From Bacteroidales bacterium (GTDB lineage Bacteria; Bacteroidota; Bacteroidia; Bacteroidales; FEN-979): DNA of 64,000 bases. Both the position numbers and the translations under genes were made by a program. Where the stretch lies: contig JAQWBQ010000002.1 of assembly GCA_028706295.1 (NCBI GenBank), positions 1-64,000 on the forward strand, given 5' to 3'. The notes under the pieces were generated by a model that was not told where the DNA came from, did no database searches, and saw only the letters and a list, made by a program, of their open reading frames with translations. Every line of letters starts with the position of its first letter. The first letter of the stretch is position 1. This document shows, piece after piece, positions 37,666 through 45,337 of the stretch.

Positions 37666-39111
37666 ATGAATGAAGACCTAAATAAAAAGACTGAATCCGA
37701 CAGTAATCTGGAACAGTTCATGCGGCAATCCCTGGCAGGTCACCGCGTCGAACCCAGTCCGGGTATCTGGAAGGGAATAAGCCGGAAGTTATTATGGCAC
37801 GAAATAAGTCATTTTAATTTTTCAAATGTTACCCGAAAATTGTGGATGCTGGGCGGTACCGGGCTTCTGGTCATCACGGCCGGACTCTATTTTTTATCAT
37901 CCGGATCGGGCAAAACATCCGAAACCAAAACCCTGAAGCCAACTGTGATTTCCACATCACTTCTTTCACCAGATGCCGGAATCCATGAAAAACATACAGC
38001 AGTCCTTGTGACTTCTTCTCACGTTGAAAAACAAATTAGTTCGTTATCTGATAATCGTCATAAGCAACAGAAAACCAATGAAATGGAGAAGGATCCCACG
38101 ACTTCCGATCCTTCCTTACCAATAAAAGGGAGCGCCCTGGACGATCTAAAATCAAATACTGACCATTCCGGTCACCAGGAAGTAGGGACCCTCTTCTCAG
38201 TTCCTGCCGAAAATCAACCCGTTTCGAACCTATATAAAGAAAATACTGACCTTTCCGGCTCTGCCTCCTCTATCGCGGGAATCCTCCGGCTCCCATCCCG
38301 TGGACCGGGTTTGCTTAACATTGCATTAAATCCTGATACCACAGTGATCATTCAAACGCAGGACCACCTTTTCAAAATCCATTTTCCGGGTGGCCCTTCC
38401 GGCGCTTTTTTTTCGGCATCGCTGGGTATTCAACCTGAAATCACCTTCAACCCGGGCGTATCATCTGATTCAAAATTAAATTTCTGGATCAATGGCCGTG
38501 CTTCTGTACATTTTTCCCGTTTTTCGATTTCAACAGGGATCAACGCAGGTTACTTAACCGATGAATGCAAATACCAGATCGAATATATAAGCAGGGACAG
38601 CGTCGGATTTTATACCTCTGTGGTTTCCTATGAAGTAGGCGCCGGTAATAAAATCATCTACAACACGACCACAGAAAATATCTACGACAGTGTTCAGCAT
38701 ATAGCTGATGACCGGACGCGTGCCCGGTACACTTATTTACAGGTTCCGTTGCTTGTCGGATACCGGTTGTTTCAATCCGACCTTTTAAGCCTTACTATTC
38801 ATGCCGGACCCATGGTTTCATTCCTGCTGAATTCCCGCGAACCCGAACCGGAAATCAATTACAGAAGTTTTAAAGTCATAAAAATCGAGAATCAAACCCC
38901 TCAAAGGAACGCTATCAATTGGCAGGTTTGTATAGATCTGAATCTTGAATTCCGGATGAATAAATCGCTGAGTCTCTATGTCGAACCGTCCTGCAGGTAT
39001 TTTCTCAGCGCTCCGACGAAATCCGAAAACAACAGTTCTGAGAAATCCTGGTCAACAGGTCTTGATTTAGGATTGCAGTATAAATTCGGGCAAAACTTCA
39101 AAAAGAAATGA
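37666..39111 (+). CDS. Dma-like anti-sigma factor predicted to span inner and outer membranes
   Basis: The 481-aa protein has a cytoplasmic N-terminus of about 58 residues with VEPSPGIWKGISRKL, one transmembrane helix (about 59-79), a low-complexity periplasmic linker (about 80-225) rich in Ser/Thr/Pro/Lys, and a C-terminal half of alternating beta strands (FFSASLGIQPEITFNPG to the end LGLQYKFGQ) typical of an OMP_b-brl outer-membrane barrel. This is the layout of the dual-membrane-spanning anti-sigma factors described in Bacteroides thetaiotaomicron. It follows its sigma factor by three bases and overlaps the next gene by four (ATGA). The second anti-sigma here shares the N-terminal motif but lacks the barrel. 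Topology is inferred from sequence. Confidence 0.8.
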   Translation: MNEDLNKKTESDSNLEQFMRQSLAGHRVEPSPGIWKGISRKLLWHEISHFNFSNVTRKLWMLGGTGLLVITAGLYFLSSGSGKTSETKTLKPTVISTSLLSPDAGIHEKHTAVLVTSSHVEKQISSLSDNRHKQQKTNEMEKDPTTSDPSLPIKGSALDDLKSNTDHSGHQEVGTLFSVPAENQPVSNLYKENTDLSGSASSIAGILRLPSRGPGLLNIALNPDTTVIIQTQDHLFKIHFPGGPSGAFFSASLGIQPEITFNPGVSSDSKLNFWINGRASVHFSRFSISTGINAGYLTDECKYQIEYISRDSVGFYTSVVSYEVGAGNKIIYNTTTENIYDSVQHIADDRTRARYTYLQVPLLVGYRLFQSDLLSLTIHAGPMVSFLLNSREPEPEINYRSFKVIKIENQTPQRNAINWQVCIDLNLEFRMNKSLSLYVEPSCRYFLSAPTKSENNSSEKSWSTGLDLGLQYKFGQNFKKK

Positions 39112-40880
39112 AAAAGATTCTATTCTTGGTCCTGTTGATGGCGTGGTCCTTTGAAGGATTTCTGCAACCCATGGCCGGGGATCAACCAGGCGCTGACTGT
39201 CATGCTGATTTTTCGGCAACACCAGAACCTTCCGATCCAATGACTATTCATTTTCAGGATTTATCAACAGGCCAGATAACCAATTGGCAATGGAGTTTTG
39301 GCGACGGGGTGACATCTTCCGTTCAAAATCCCGTTCATACCTATCCTGCCGGAGGAACCTATTTTGCCTGCCTGACCATATACAACAGCGATCCCGGTTT
39401 GATTTGCCACGACATGATTTGCATTGCAATTACCATCCATGAGCCGGGTCAATGTGTTGCCGACTACCAGTATTCAACCGACAATGCCAACCGGTTGCGA
39501 GTTCTGTTTACCGATAAATCGTCAGGAACCATTGATGGATGGCACTGGGATTTTGGTGATGGTACTGTATCGGGTGAACAGAACCCGACCCATATATTTC
39601 CTGACTATGGGAAGTATAAAGTCTGCCTGACCGCTTATAATATCAGTTCACCATCAACCTGCAGCGACATCAAATGCGATTCGGTCGAGGTCAAAATTAT
39701 CGCTGATTGTCATGCCTCTTTTGATTACGTGCTCGATACCATGAACCAGGCGCCCAACACCTTCGTTTTTAATGACCGGTCGACAGGAAATGCAAATTCT
39801 TTCCAATGGACTTTTGATGATGGAGCAATCGTGAATGGACGAAATGCCGTACATCAATTTTCAACCCAGGGGAATCACAAGGTATGTCAGATAATTAGTC
39901 ACTACGAACAGGGAAATCTATTATGCAGGGACTCCTCCTGTGCCATGGTCCCGACAGCCAGCTACCTGAATCTTGGAGGTCACCTTTTTACAGGAAAATA
40001 CCCGATTAACAATCCGGTCCCTTCCGGAGATACCGGAATAGCTTACATCTACAGACTGACCGGAACTGAATTGAGGCCTTTTGATACCCTGCGTTTTACC
40101 CATCTTGGGTACTTTTCTTTTCCACAAATCCTCACCGGAAAGTACATCATCCGTGCGGAATTATCAGGGGGATCGAAAAATTATAGCAACTATTTTCCCT
40201 CCTATTATCCCGACGACTTTTTGTGGATCGGTTCACAGGGAATTACCTTGGCAGATTCCAATATTTTCAAGGCGAATATTGATATGAAACCGGTAAAAAT
40301 AATCCCGGTCGGATCCGGTATTATCAAAGGTTCAGTCATTCCTGCACTGAACGGTCAAACGAACAATCCGGTACCCGAAACAGAGGTCTTGCTTTATGGG
40401 GGTGATTTGGTACCGCTCTCTTATACTAAAACAGATAATAACGGACATTTTGAATTTACCGGCTTGCCTCTGGATGCCTATTACCTTTATGTCGAGTATC
40501 CCGGAAAATATTCAAGATTTACCGCGGTGTGGATTGATGAACAAAATCCTGTGCAGGAAGCAGTCTGTCTCGAACTTTTCGATCACAATGTTACTGGTAT
40601 TGAAGAAAAGACGGGTGCACAGATCCGGATCACCGGCCTGTTCCCCAATCCGGTTGTGTCCGACCTCCGGGTATCCATCATTGCATTCTTGCCGGGTCAT
40701 CTCAGATACCGGATCATGGATGTGACCGGCATGGTACACTATACTGGAAGTTTGGAATACCGGTCAGGATCACAATTCATTCCTTTGACGACAGGGGATA
40801 TTCCCTATGGGTTGTTTCTGATCGATTTTCAAACGCCGGAAGGGGAACGTATTGCCACCTGTAAACTGGTGAAATACTAA
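39108..40880 (+). CDS. PKD-repeat surface protein with T9SS sorting domain
   Basis: The 590-aa exported protein (signal peptide IFLVLLMAWSFEGFLQ-like at the N-terminus) has three PKD domains at about 28-110, 113-195 and 196-278. Each has a W-x-FGDG or FDDG signature and conserved cysteines that probably form disulfides. Two Ig-like beta-sandwich domains follow (about 283-395 and 400-490, FTGLPLDAYYLYVEYPGK). The C-terminus (GLFPNPVVSDLRVSI and later PYGLFLIDFQTPEGE) is a type A T9SS sorting domain. It overlaps the anti-sigma gene by four bases, so it is co-translated with it. The first Ig-like domain resembles the periplasmic part of the 197-aa protein encoded at 41494. Confidence 0.88.
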   Translation: MKKILFLVLLMAWSFEGFLQPMAGDQPGADCHADFSATPEPSDPMTIHFQDLSTGQITNWQWSFGDGVTSSVQNPVHTYPAGGTYFACLTIYNSDPGLICHDMICIAITIHEPGQCVADYQYSTDNANRLRVLFTDKSSGTIDGWHWDFGDGTVSGEQNPTHIFPDYGKYKVCLTAYNISSPSTCSDIKCDSVEVKIIADCHASFDYVLDTMNQAPNTFVFNDRSTGNANSFQWTFDDGAIVNGRNAVHQFSTQGNHKVCQIISHYEQGNLLCRDSSCAMVPTASYLNLGGHLFTGKYPINNPVPSGDTGIAYIYRLTGTELRPFDTLRFTHLGYFSFPQILTGKYIIRAELSGGSKNYSNYFPSYYPDDFLWIGSQGITLADSNIFKANIDMKPVKIIPVGSGIIKGSVIPALNGQTNNPVPETEVLLYGGDLVPLSYTKTDNNGHFEFTGLPLDAYYLYVEYPGKYSRFTAVWIDEQNPVQEAVCLELFDHNVTGIEEKTGAQIRITGLFPNPVVSDLRVSIIAFLPGHLRYRIMDVTGMVHYTGSLEYRSGSQFIPLTTGDIPYGLFLIDFQTPEGERIATCKLVKY

Positions 40881-40907
40881 CTTCATTTTTTTTCCGATAA
40901 AATTATT

Positions 40908-40915
40908 TACTTTTA
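40908..40915 (+). promoter_or_regulatory. Near-consensus -7 box of the second ECF sigma gene
   Basis: TACTTTTA differs from TAnnTTTG at the last base and is the same octamer as before the TonB operon (10716-10723). It lies 19 bases before the ATG at 40934. Confidence 0.35.
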
Positions 40916-40933
40916 CATTTCATTTCTTCTGAT

Positions 40934-41479
40934 ATGATGGATTCAGATGAGGATCTTGTATCGGGGTGCCTGAAAAAAAACGCCTCCAGTGAATTGGCGC
41001 TTTATAAAAGATTTTCACCAAAAATGTATGGAATATGCTTGCGTTACGCGGGTAATGTAATGGAAGCTGACGAAATCCTGCAGGTCGGATTCATCAGGGT
41101 GTTCAACAATCTTCACAGGTTCCGGTTTGAAGGAGCGCTCGAAGGGTGGATAAAAAAAATCATCGTAAACGCTGCCATAAGTTATTTAACAACTACCCAT
41201 AAACTTCAGAAAGAGGTTGAGCTTAAAGATTTTTACATGGAAGCAACCATTCAGGAAGATGCCCTGTCTAATTTGTCAGAGAAGGATTTATTGAAAATCA
41301 TTCAAAGCATTGCACCTGGTCACCGAACAGTTTTCAATCTTTATTTCATCGAAGGATACGAGCATAAAGAAATCGCTCAGATGCTTGGAATTTCAATCAA
41401 TACATCAAAAACTCAATTATTGAGAGCCAGGCATTCGATCATGCGGAAAATAATAAAAGAAGACCTTTTATCCCATTAG
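40934..41479 (+). CDS. ECF RNA polymerase sigma factor (second copy)
   Basis: The 181-aa sigma-70 ECF factor has region 2 (CLRYAGNVMEADEILQVGFIRVFNNL) and region 4 (YEHKEIAQMLGISINTSKTQLLRAR). It lies 53 bases after the PKD gene, with its own possible promoter, and 14 bases before a small membrane protein that looks like its anti-sigma factor. Together with the copy at 37102 it points to a local duplication of a sigma/anti-sigma pair. Confidence 0.95.
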   Translation: MMDSDEDLVSGCLKKNASSELALYKRFSPKMYGICLRYAGNVMEADEILQVGFIRVFNNLHRFRFEGALEGWIKKIIVNAAISYLTTTHKLQKEVELKDFYMEATIQEDALSNLSEKDLLKIIQSIAPGHRTVFNLYFIEGYEHKEIAQMLGISINTSKTQLLRARHSIMRKIIKEDLLSH

Positions 41480-41493
41480 TTCAATCTAAGACC

Positions 41494-42087
41494 ATGGACC
41501 AGCACGACCAACTGGAACAAAAATGCAAGGCTGCCTTTAACAATTTTGAGGTCGAGCCTCCTGCCCCTGTTTGGGATGCTGTGAACCGGGAATTACACCC
41601 TCCCCGGCGACAGTTCTCTATTTGGGAATATCTGGATCCAACTACCTTTTTTTCCAATCGTAGGGCAAGACTTACTGGAGTTTTTAGTACGGCTGCAGTG
41701 ATCCTGTTTTTCGTAACGGTCTATTTTCTTTCTCTGGATCGGCACATCATCAATGGACATGCTTATACCGGTGACCGGAGGCTTGTTTCCGGCACTGCAA
41801 TTCTTTTTACCGTTCAAGACAAATGTAAGCCCTGGGATTCGGTTCAATTCTATCGAACAGTACCGGTTGATGCCAACGGATATTTTTATTTTAAAGGTGT
41901 TGATGACGGTAGTTACTTATTGAGAATTGAACCCGGACACCAACCGGAAAATACAGACCAATTTATTGCCTCCTGGTTTGATATGCATGGTGATCCTGCC
42001 CAATCGCATGTTATCGTTATAGATGATGAAGATGTCAGGACCGATGTGCATTTAATACGGAAAGATCATCCGCAAACCGGACCCTGA
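41494..42087 (+). CDS. Short anti-sigma-like membrane protein with one periplasmic Ig-like domain
   Basis: The 197-aa protein has a cytoplasmic N-terminus carrying VEPPAPVWDAVNREL, alignable with VEPSPGIWKGISRKL of the Dma-like protein at 37666. One transmembrane helix follows (about 59-80) and then a single beta-sandwich (about 86-190, GYFYFKGVDDGSYLLRIEPG). It lacks the linker and outer-membrane barrel. The beta-sandwich resembles the first Ig-like domain of the PKD surface protein upstream. I infer it holds the second ECF factor inactive and senses through the periplasmic domain; direct proof is lacking. Confidence 0.75.
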   Translation: MDQHDQLEQKCKAAFNNFEVEPPAPVWDAVNRELHPPRRQFSIWEYLDPTTFFSNRRARLTGVFSTAAVILFFVTVYFLSLDRHIINGHAYTGDRRLVSGTAILFTVQDKCKPWDSVQFYRTVPVDANGYFYFKGVDDGSYLLRIEPGHQPENTDQFIASWFDMHGDPAQSHVIVIDDEDVRTDVHLIRKDHPQTGP

Positions 42088-42124
42088 CAATAAAAGGTAT
42101 CTTGCAGGTATCTGATTTCTTTCC

Positions 42125-42574
42125 TTAAATCGTATCTGATTCAAACCACTCGGCATAGGAGGTAGCGGTTTCCCTTAAGCATAAACTGAATAATTTGCAT
42201 TCAGGTGGGAGCAAGACTTTGATTCTTTTTGAAAAATCAATTAAAAGGTTCTCACTGGTGGGTTGGTAGGGAAGATAAAGGATATTGCAAAAAGGATCGA
42301 CAGGAGCATGAGAAATATCCTTTTCAGAATCCTCCTGTAACAACAACGCATGATCAAGCGGATCAATTATAGCTCCCTTGATTAATCTCTTCAGATCTCC
42401 GAAATCCATTACCATTCCGAGCTTAGAACTGTCAGGATCAGTAATCGGAGTTCCGATCACGGTAACTGACAGTTCATAAGAATGGCCATGAATATTTTTA
42501 CAAGGACCATCATATCCCTTTAAAGCGTGAGCAGCCTCAAACCGGAATTCTTTGGTAATCCTGATCTGATCCAT
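42125..42574 (-). CDS. queD: 6-carboxytetrahydropterin synthase (QueD/PTPS family)
   Basis: The 149-aa protein has the zinc-binding FRFEAAHALKGYDG and CKNIHGHSYEL (CxxxHGH), plus the catalytic His/Glu region near the C-terminus (LCLRETATSYAEW). The compact CxxxHGH spacing is that of bacterial QueD in queuosine (7-deazaguanine) synthesis. No queC or queE lies in the window. A second, differently spaced PTPS homologue lies at 57911 beside folE. Confidence 0.88.
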   Translation of the reverse strand: MDQIRITKEFRFEAAHALKGYDGPCKNIHGHSYELSVTVIGTPITDPDSSKLGMVMDFGDLKRLIKGAIIDPLDHALLLQEDSEKDISHAPVDPFCNILYLPYQPTSENLLIDFSKRIKVLLPPECKLFSLCLRETATSYAEWFESDTI

Positions 42575-42665
42575 GGCAGGTAGTGATTATTTGATAAAAG
42601 GATTGATACTTTTATCGGTCGGTTTTGTGCTCTTTCTCATTTTGGGGTGCATGACTGTAACCTGA
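42573..42665 (+). CDS. Possible 30-aa single-span membrane peptide
   Basis: Below the ORF-track cutoff, an ATG at 42573 opens a 30-codon frame whose product is a short polar start (MAGSDYLIKG) followed by one strongly hydrophobic helix (LILLSVGFVLFLILGC) and MTVT. Its ATG overlaps the divergent queD ATG, and it runs antisense to the predicted queD leader. The clean transmembrane character is suggestive, but a chance open frame is possible and I see no promoter for it. Confidence 0.25.
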   Translation: MAGSDYLIKGLILLSVGFVLFLILGCMTVT

Positions 42666-42670
42666 AATAG

Positions 42671-42678
42671 CAAAATTA
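42671..42678 (-). promoter_or_regulatory. -7 box of queD
   Basis: CAAAATTA on the plus strand is TAATTTTG on the minus strand, a TAnnTTTG match. It predicts a queD leader of about 90 nt. Confidence 0.45.
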
Positions 42679-42738
42679 TTAAAATTTTAACCCTGATAAT
42701 AAAAACTATTCTTAGGAACAGCCTGCTATAAATAACAA

Positions 42739-43299
42739 TTAAGCCGGCAGTAGGTGTTCGAAAAGTATCTTCATACCAATTCCGATCAATACAAGGCCTC
42801 CGATCCGTTCAGCCCAGGCTGAAGGAATGAAATTTGCTTTTTCTCCTAGTTTTACACCCACGACAGAGACCATGAAAGTTATAATCGAAATGACCGCCGC
42901 TGCCTCCAGAATATTGACTTTGATAAAACCAAAAGAGATCCCTGTGATCAGCGCATCGATGCTTGTGGCCACTGCAAGTGAAAGGATCACACTTATCTTT
43001 CTGATATCGAGCAAATTCTTCTCATGTTCCGCCCTGAAAGACTGGATAATCATCTTAATCCCAATAAAGGTAAGGATGGAAAAGGCAATCCAGTGATCAA
43101 AAGTTTCGACCATCGACTGGAAACTGCTTCCAACTATCCAGCCTGATATCGGCATCAGTCCCTGGAATAATCCAAAGAAGAAGGCCATGATCAGGATGGT
43201 CTTCCAGGTCATCTTCCGGGTAGAACCAAAACTGATCGCAACCGCGAAACAGTCCATTGATAATCCAAGTGAAATCAGCAGAAGCTCGGTGAAATTCAT
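42739..43299 (-). CDS. mntP: Manganese efflux pump MntP
   Basis: The 186-aa six-helix inner-membrane protein has duplicated three-helix halves. The hallmark acidic residues are in LGLSMDCFAVAISFG (first half) and the paired ATSIDALITGISFGF (second half), which line the metal path in MntP. It exports Mn(II). It lies 54 bases downstream of msrC on the same strand and is probably the last gene of the tnaA-msrC-mntP transcript. No separate -7 box was seen. Confidence 0.93.
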   Translation of the reverse strand: MNFTELLLISLGLSMDCFAVAISFGSTRKMTWKTILIMAFFFGLFQGLMPISGWIVGSSFQSMVETFDHWIAFSILTFIGIKMIIQSFRAEHEKNLLDIRKISVILSLAVATSIDALITGISFGFIKVNILEAAAVISIITFMVSVVGVKLGEKANFIPSAWAERIGGLVLIGIGMKILFEHLLPA

Positions 43300-43353
43300 T
43301 TCAATATGTTAAACGGATTATCTGCAGGGAATCTGTTAACGGTAATAACGATG

Positions 43354-43809
43354 TCAATGATAAATAAGGTCGACAATTTTTTCGAGCCATATTGCGTCTG
43401 TTTCGTCAAAAGAACTCAATTCTTTACTGTCAACATCCAGTACAGCCGTTATTTCGCCATGATCATTTTTAACCGGAACCACAATTTCTGACCGGGATCG
43501 CGAGTCACAGGCTATATGACCCGGAAACTGATGTACGTCGGGTACAATAATAGTTTTTTTCTGATCGATTCCTGCCCAGCATACGCCCGTATGTTTTTTT
43601 AAAATCTGACAGGCAACTGCACCCTGGTACATTTTCACGATCAGCTCACCCTTATTTAAAAAGTAAAAGCCTGTCCAGAAATAGGAGTCCATTTTATGGT
43701 GAAGAACCGCGATGATGGTTGCCATTCTCGCATCAGGGTCCCCTGTTGCGGTTAGCAATTCGCTGATTTGTAAGAAAATCCTTTGGTATCGTTTCTCTTT
43801 GTTCACCAT
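43354..43809 (-). CDS. msrC: Free methionine-(R)-sulfoxide reductase (GAF domain)
   Basis: The 151-aa single GAF-domain protein has all three cysteines of the fRMsr family: VAC (in GAVACQIL), GVC (HTGVCWAG) and the catalytic IACDS in FPGHIACDSRSRSEIVVPV. It reduces free Met-R-sulfoxide, protecting the methionine pool. Its ATG shares one base with the tnaA stop codon, so the two genes are coupled. Finding this repair enzyme with tryptophanase and an Mn exporter suggests an oxidative-stress context, which is inference. Confidence 0.93.
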   Translation of the reverse strand: MVNKEKRYQRIFLQISELLTATGDPDARMATIIAVLHHKMDSYFWTGFYFLNKGELIVKMYQGAVACQILKKHTGVCWAGIDQKKTIIVPDVHQFPGHIACDSRSRSEIVVPVKNDHGEITAVLDVDSKELSSFDETDAIWLEKIVDLIYH

Positions 43810-45182
43810 CAGGCGTGATCAAGGCTCACGGTAAAATGACGCATAATGGGTGCTTCGTTTACGATCTGGTAGCCTTTTGTGATAGTATCGCGGCGATCCC
43901 AAATATTTTTCAGAGCGGCTGCAATAACATCCATATGGTTGTTGGTGTAAACGCGCCGTGGAATTGCCAATCGCATCAATTCAAGTGCGGGGTAACGGTT
44001 TTCGCGGGTCAGGGGATCACGGTCGGCCATGAGTGCCCCGATCTCCACACCCCGGATGCCTGCTTCCAGGTAGAGTTCAATAGCCAGGGTCTGTGCCTGG
44101 AACTCCTCTTTCGGAACCCTATGTAAAAATCGCTTTGCATCTACAAAGACGGCGTGCCCGCCAACAGGTTGCTGAATAGGAATCCCATATGCAATAAGTT
44201 TGTTGCCAAGATACTCAATCTGCTTGATCCGGGTATCCAGGTAGTCGAATTCAGTCCCGTCGTAAAGTCCCTGAGCCAGGGCATTCATATCCCTGCCCGA
44301 CATTCCCCCGTATGTAATGTATCCTTCAAAAATGATGTTAAACACGCTTGCCTGCTCGTGTAACTCCTTACTCCGCATTGCAATAAACCCACCCATGTTG
44401 ACGATGGCATCTTTTTTCGCGCTCATGGTCATCGCGTCGGCATTGCTAAACATCTCTCTGGCGATCTCCCGGATGGTACTGTTCTGAAATTCCGGCTCCC
44501 GCAATTTGATGAAATAGGCATTTTCAGCAAAACGGGCAGCGTCAAACACCACCATTTTACCGTAACGATCAGCCAAAGCCCTTACCTGTCTCAGGTTTTC
44601 AATCGAAACGGGCTGCCCCCCGGAAGTGTTACAGGTAACGGTAATAATGATAAACGGAATCCTGTCATGATGTTCCGCCAGGACATTCTCAAGCTTGTGA
44701 ATATCCACATTACCTTTATAAGGGTGAATCAGTGTGGTGTCGTATGCTTCATCGATGGTGCAGTCAACTGCAACGGCTTTCCTGAATTCAATGTGGCCTT
44801 TCGTGGTATCAAAATGCGCATTTCCGGGTATCATATCGCCTTCCTTGATGAGTACCGAGAACAGGACATTCTCAGCAGCCCTCCCCTGATGGGTCGGCAG
44901 GAAGTACTCAAACCCCAGAATATCTGCGATTGCCTCTTTCATCTTGAAATATGAGGAAGCGCCGGCATAACTTTCATCACCCAGCATCATTGCAGACCAT
45001 TGTTTATCGCTCATCGCCCCGGTACCCGAATCGGTAAGCAAATCAATAAAGACCTGATCACTCCTAAGCCTGAAGAGATTGTATTGGGCCTCTCTGATCC
45101 ACTTTTCACGTTCTGTACGGCTACTTTTCCTGATGGGTTCTACCATCTTGATTTTATAGGATTCCGAAAAAGGCAGTTCCAT
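43809..45182 (-). CDS. tnaA: Tryptophanase
   Basis: TnaA cleaves tryptophan to indole, pyruvate and ammonia with PLP. The 457-aa protein shows PTHQGRAAEN, DAARFAENAYF, and SAKKDAIVNMGG with the PLP lysine at about residue 257. It is told apart from tyrosine phenol-lyase by the active-site segment GIRGVEIG: TPL has Met-Glu-Arg where tryptophanase has Val-Glu-Ile. No leader peptide like E. coli tnaC is visible upstream. It is the first gene of an operon with msrC and mntP, and is divergent from the butyrate-pathway gene ptb. Confidence 0.93.
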   Translation of the reverse strand: MELPFSESYKIKMVEPIRKSSRTEREKWIREAQYNLFRLRSDQVFIDLLTDSGTGAMSDKQWSAMMLGDESYAGASSYFKMKEAIADILGFEYFLPTHQGRAAENVLFSVLIKEGDMIPGNAHFDTTKGHIEFRKAVAVDCTIDEAYDTTLIHPYKGNVDIHKLENVLAEHHDRIPFIIITVTCNTSGGQPVSIENLRQVRALADRYGKMVVFDAARFAENAYFIKLREPEFQNSTIREIAREMFSNADAMTMSAKKDAIVNMGGFIAMRSKELHEQASVFNIIFEGYITYGGMSGRDMNALAQGLYDGTEFDYLDTRIKQIEYLGNKLIAYGIPIQQPVGGHAVFVDAKRFLHRVPKEEFQAQTLAIELYLEAGIRGVEIGALMADRDPLTRENRYPALELMRLAIPRRVYTNNHMDVIAAALKNIWDRRDTITKGYQIVNEAPIMRHFTVSLDHA

Positions 45183-45202
45183 TTATTATGGTTTTGAATC
45201 AG

Positions 45203-45210
45203 CAAAGGTA
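45203..45210 (-). promoter_or_regulatory. -7 box of tnaA
   Basis: CAAAGGTA on the plus strand is TACCTTTG on the minus strand, the perfect consensus, 20 bases before the ATG at 45182. Confidence 0.6.
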
Positions 45211-45268
45211 GAATTTTTTTTAACATAACTTTTTTTCACGACTTCTTGTCTGTTTGGTAAAATTCATG

Positions 45269-45276
45269 TAGGTTTG
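45269..45276 (+). promoter_or_regulatory. -7 box of ptb
   Basis: TAGGTTTG matches TAnnTTTG; a TTG at 45246-45248 may serve as -33 with a 20-base spacer. The leader to the ATG at 45338 is about 55 nt. Confidence 0.5.
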
Positions 45277-45320
45277 CCAATTGATAATCAATTGTTAATA
45301 AGATAACAATACTACAAAAA

Positions 45321-45328
45321 AAGGAGGA
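45321..45328 (+). promoter_or_regulatory. Strong Shine-Dalgarno sequence of ptb
   Basis: AAGGAGGA lies about ten bases before the ATG at 45338. Most genes here have AT-rich leaders with no such sequence, as usual in Bacteroidota, so this is unusual and fixes the ptb start. Confidence 0.7.
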
Positions 45329-45337
45329 ATTTCTATT

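Noticed and set aside
42575-42665. preQ1-type riboswitch in the queD leader
   Set aside because: On the minus strand GGTTACAGTCATGCACCCC faintly resembles the preQ1-I core, but the closing stem does not pair and the A-rich tail does not end in the expected ACUAA-like string. A covariance-model search (Infernal) would settle it.
43809-45182. Tyrosine phenol-lyase instead of tryptophanase
   Set aside because: The active-site segment reads Val-Glu-Ile, as in tryptophanase, not Met-Glu-Arg as in tyrosine phenol-lyase.
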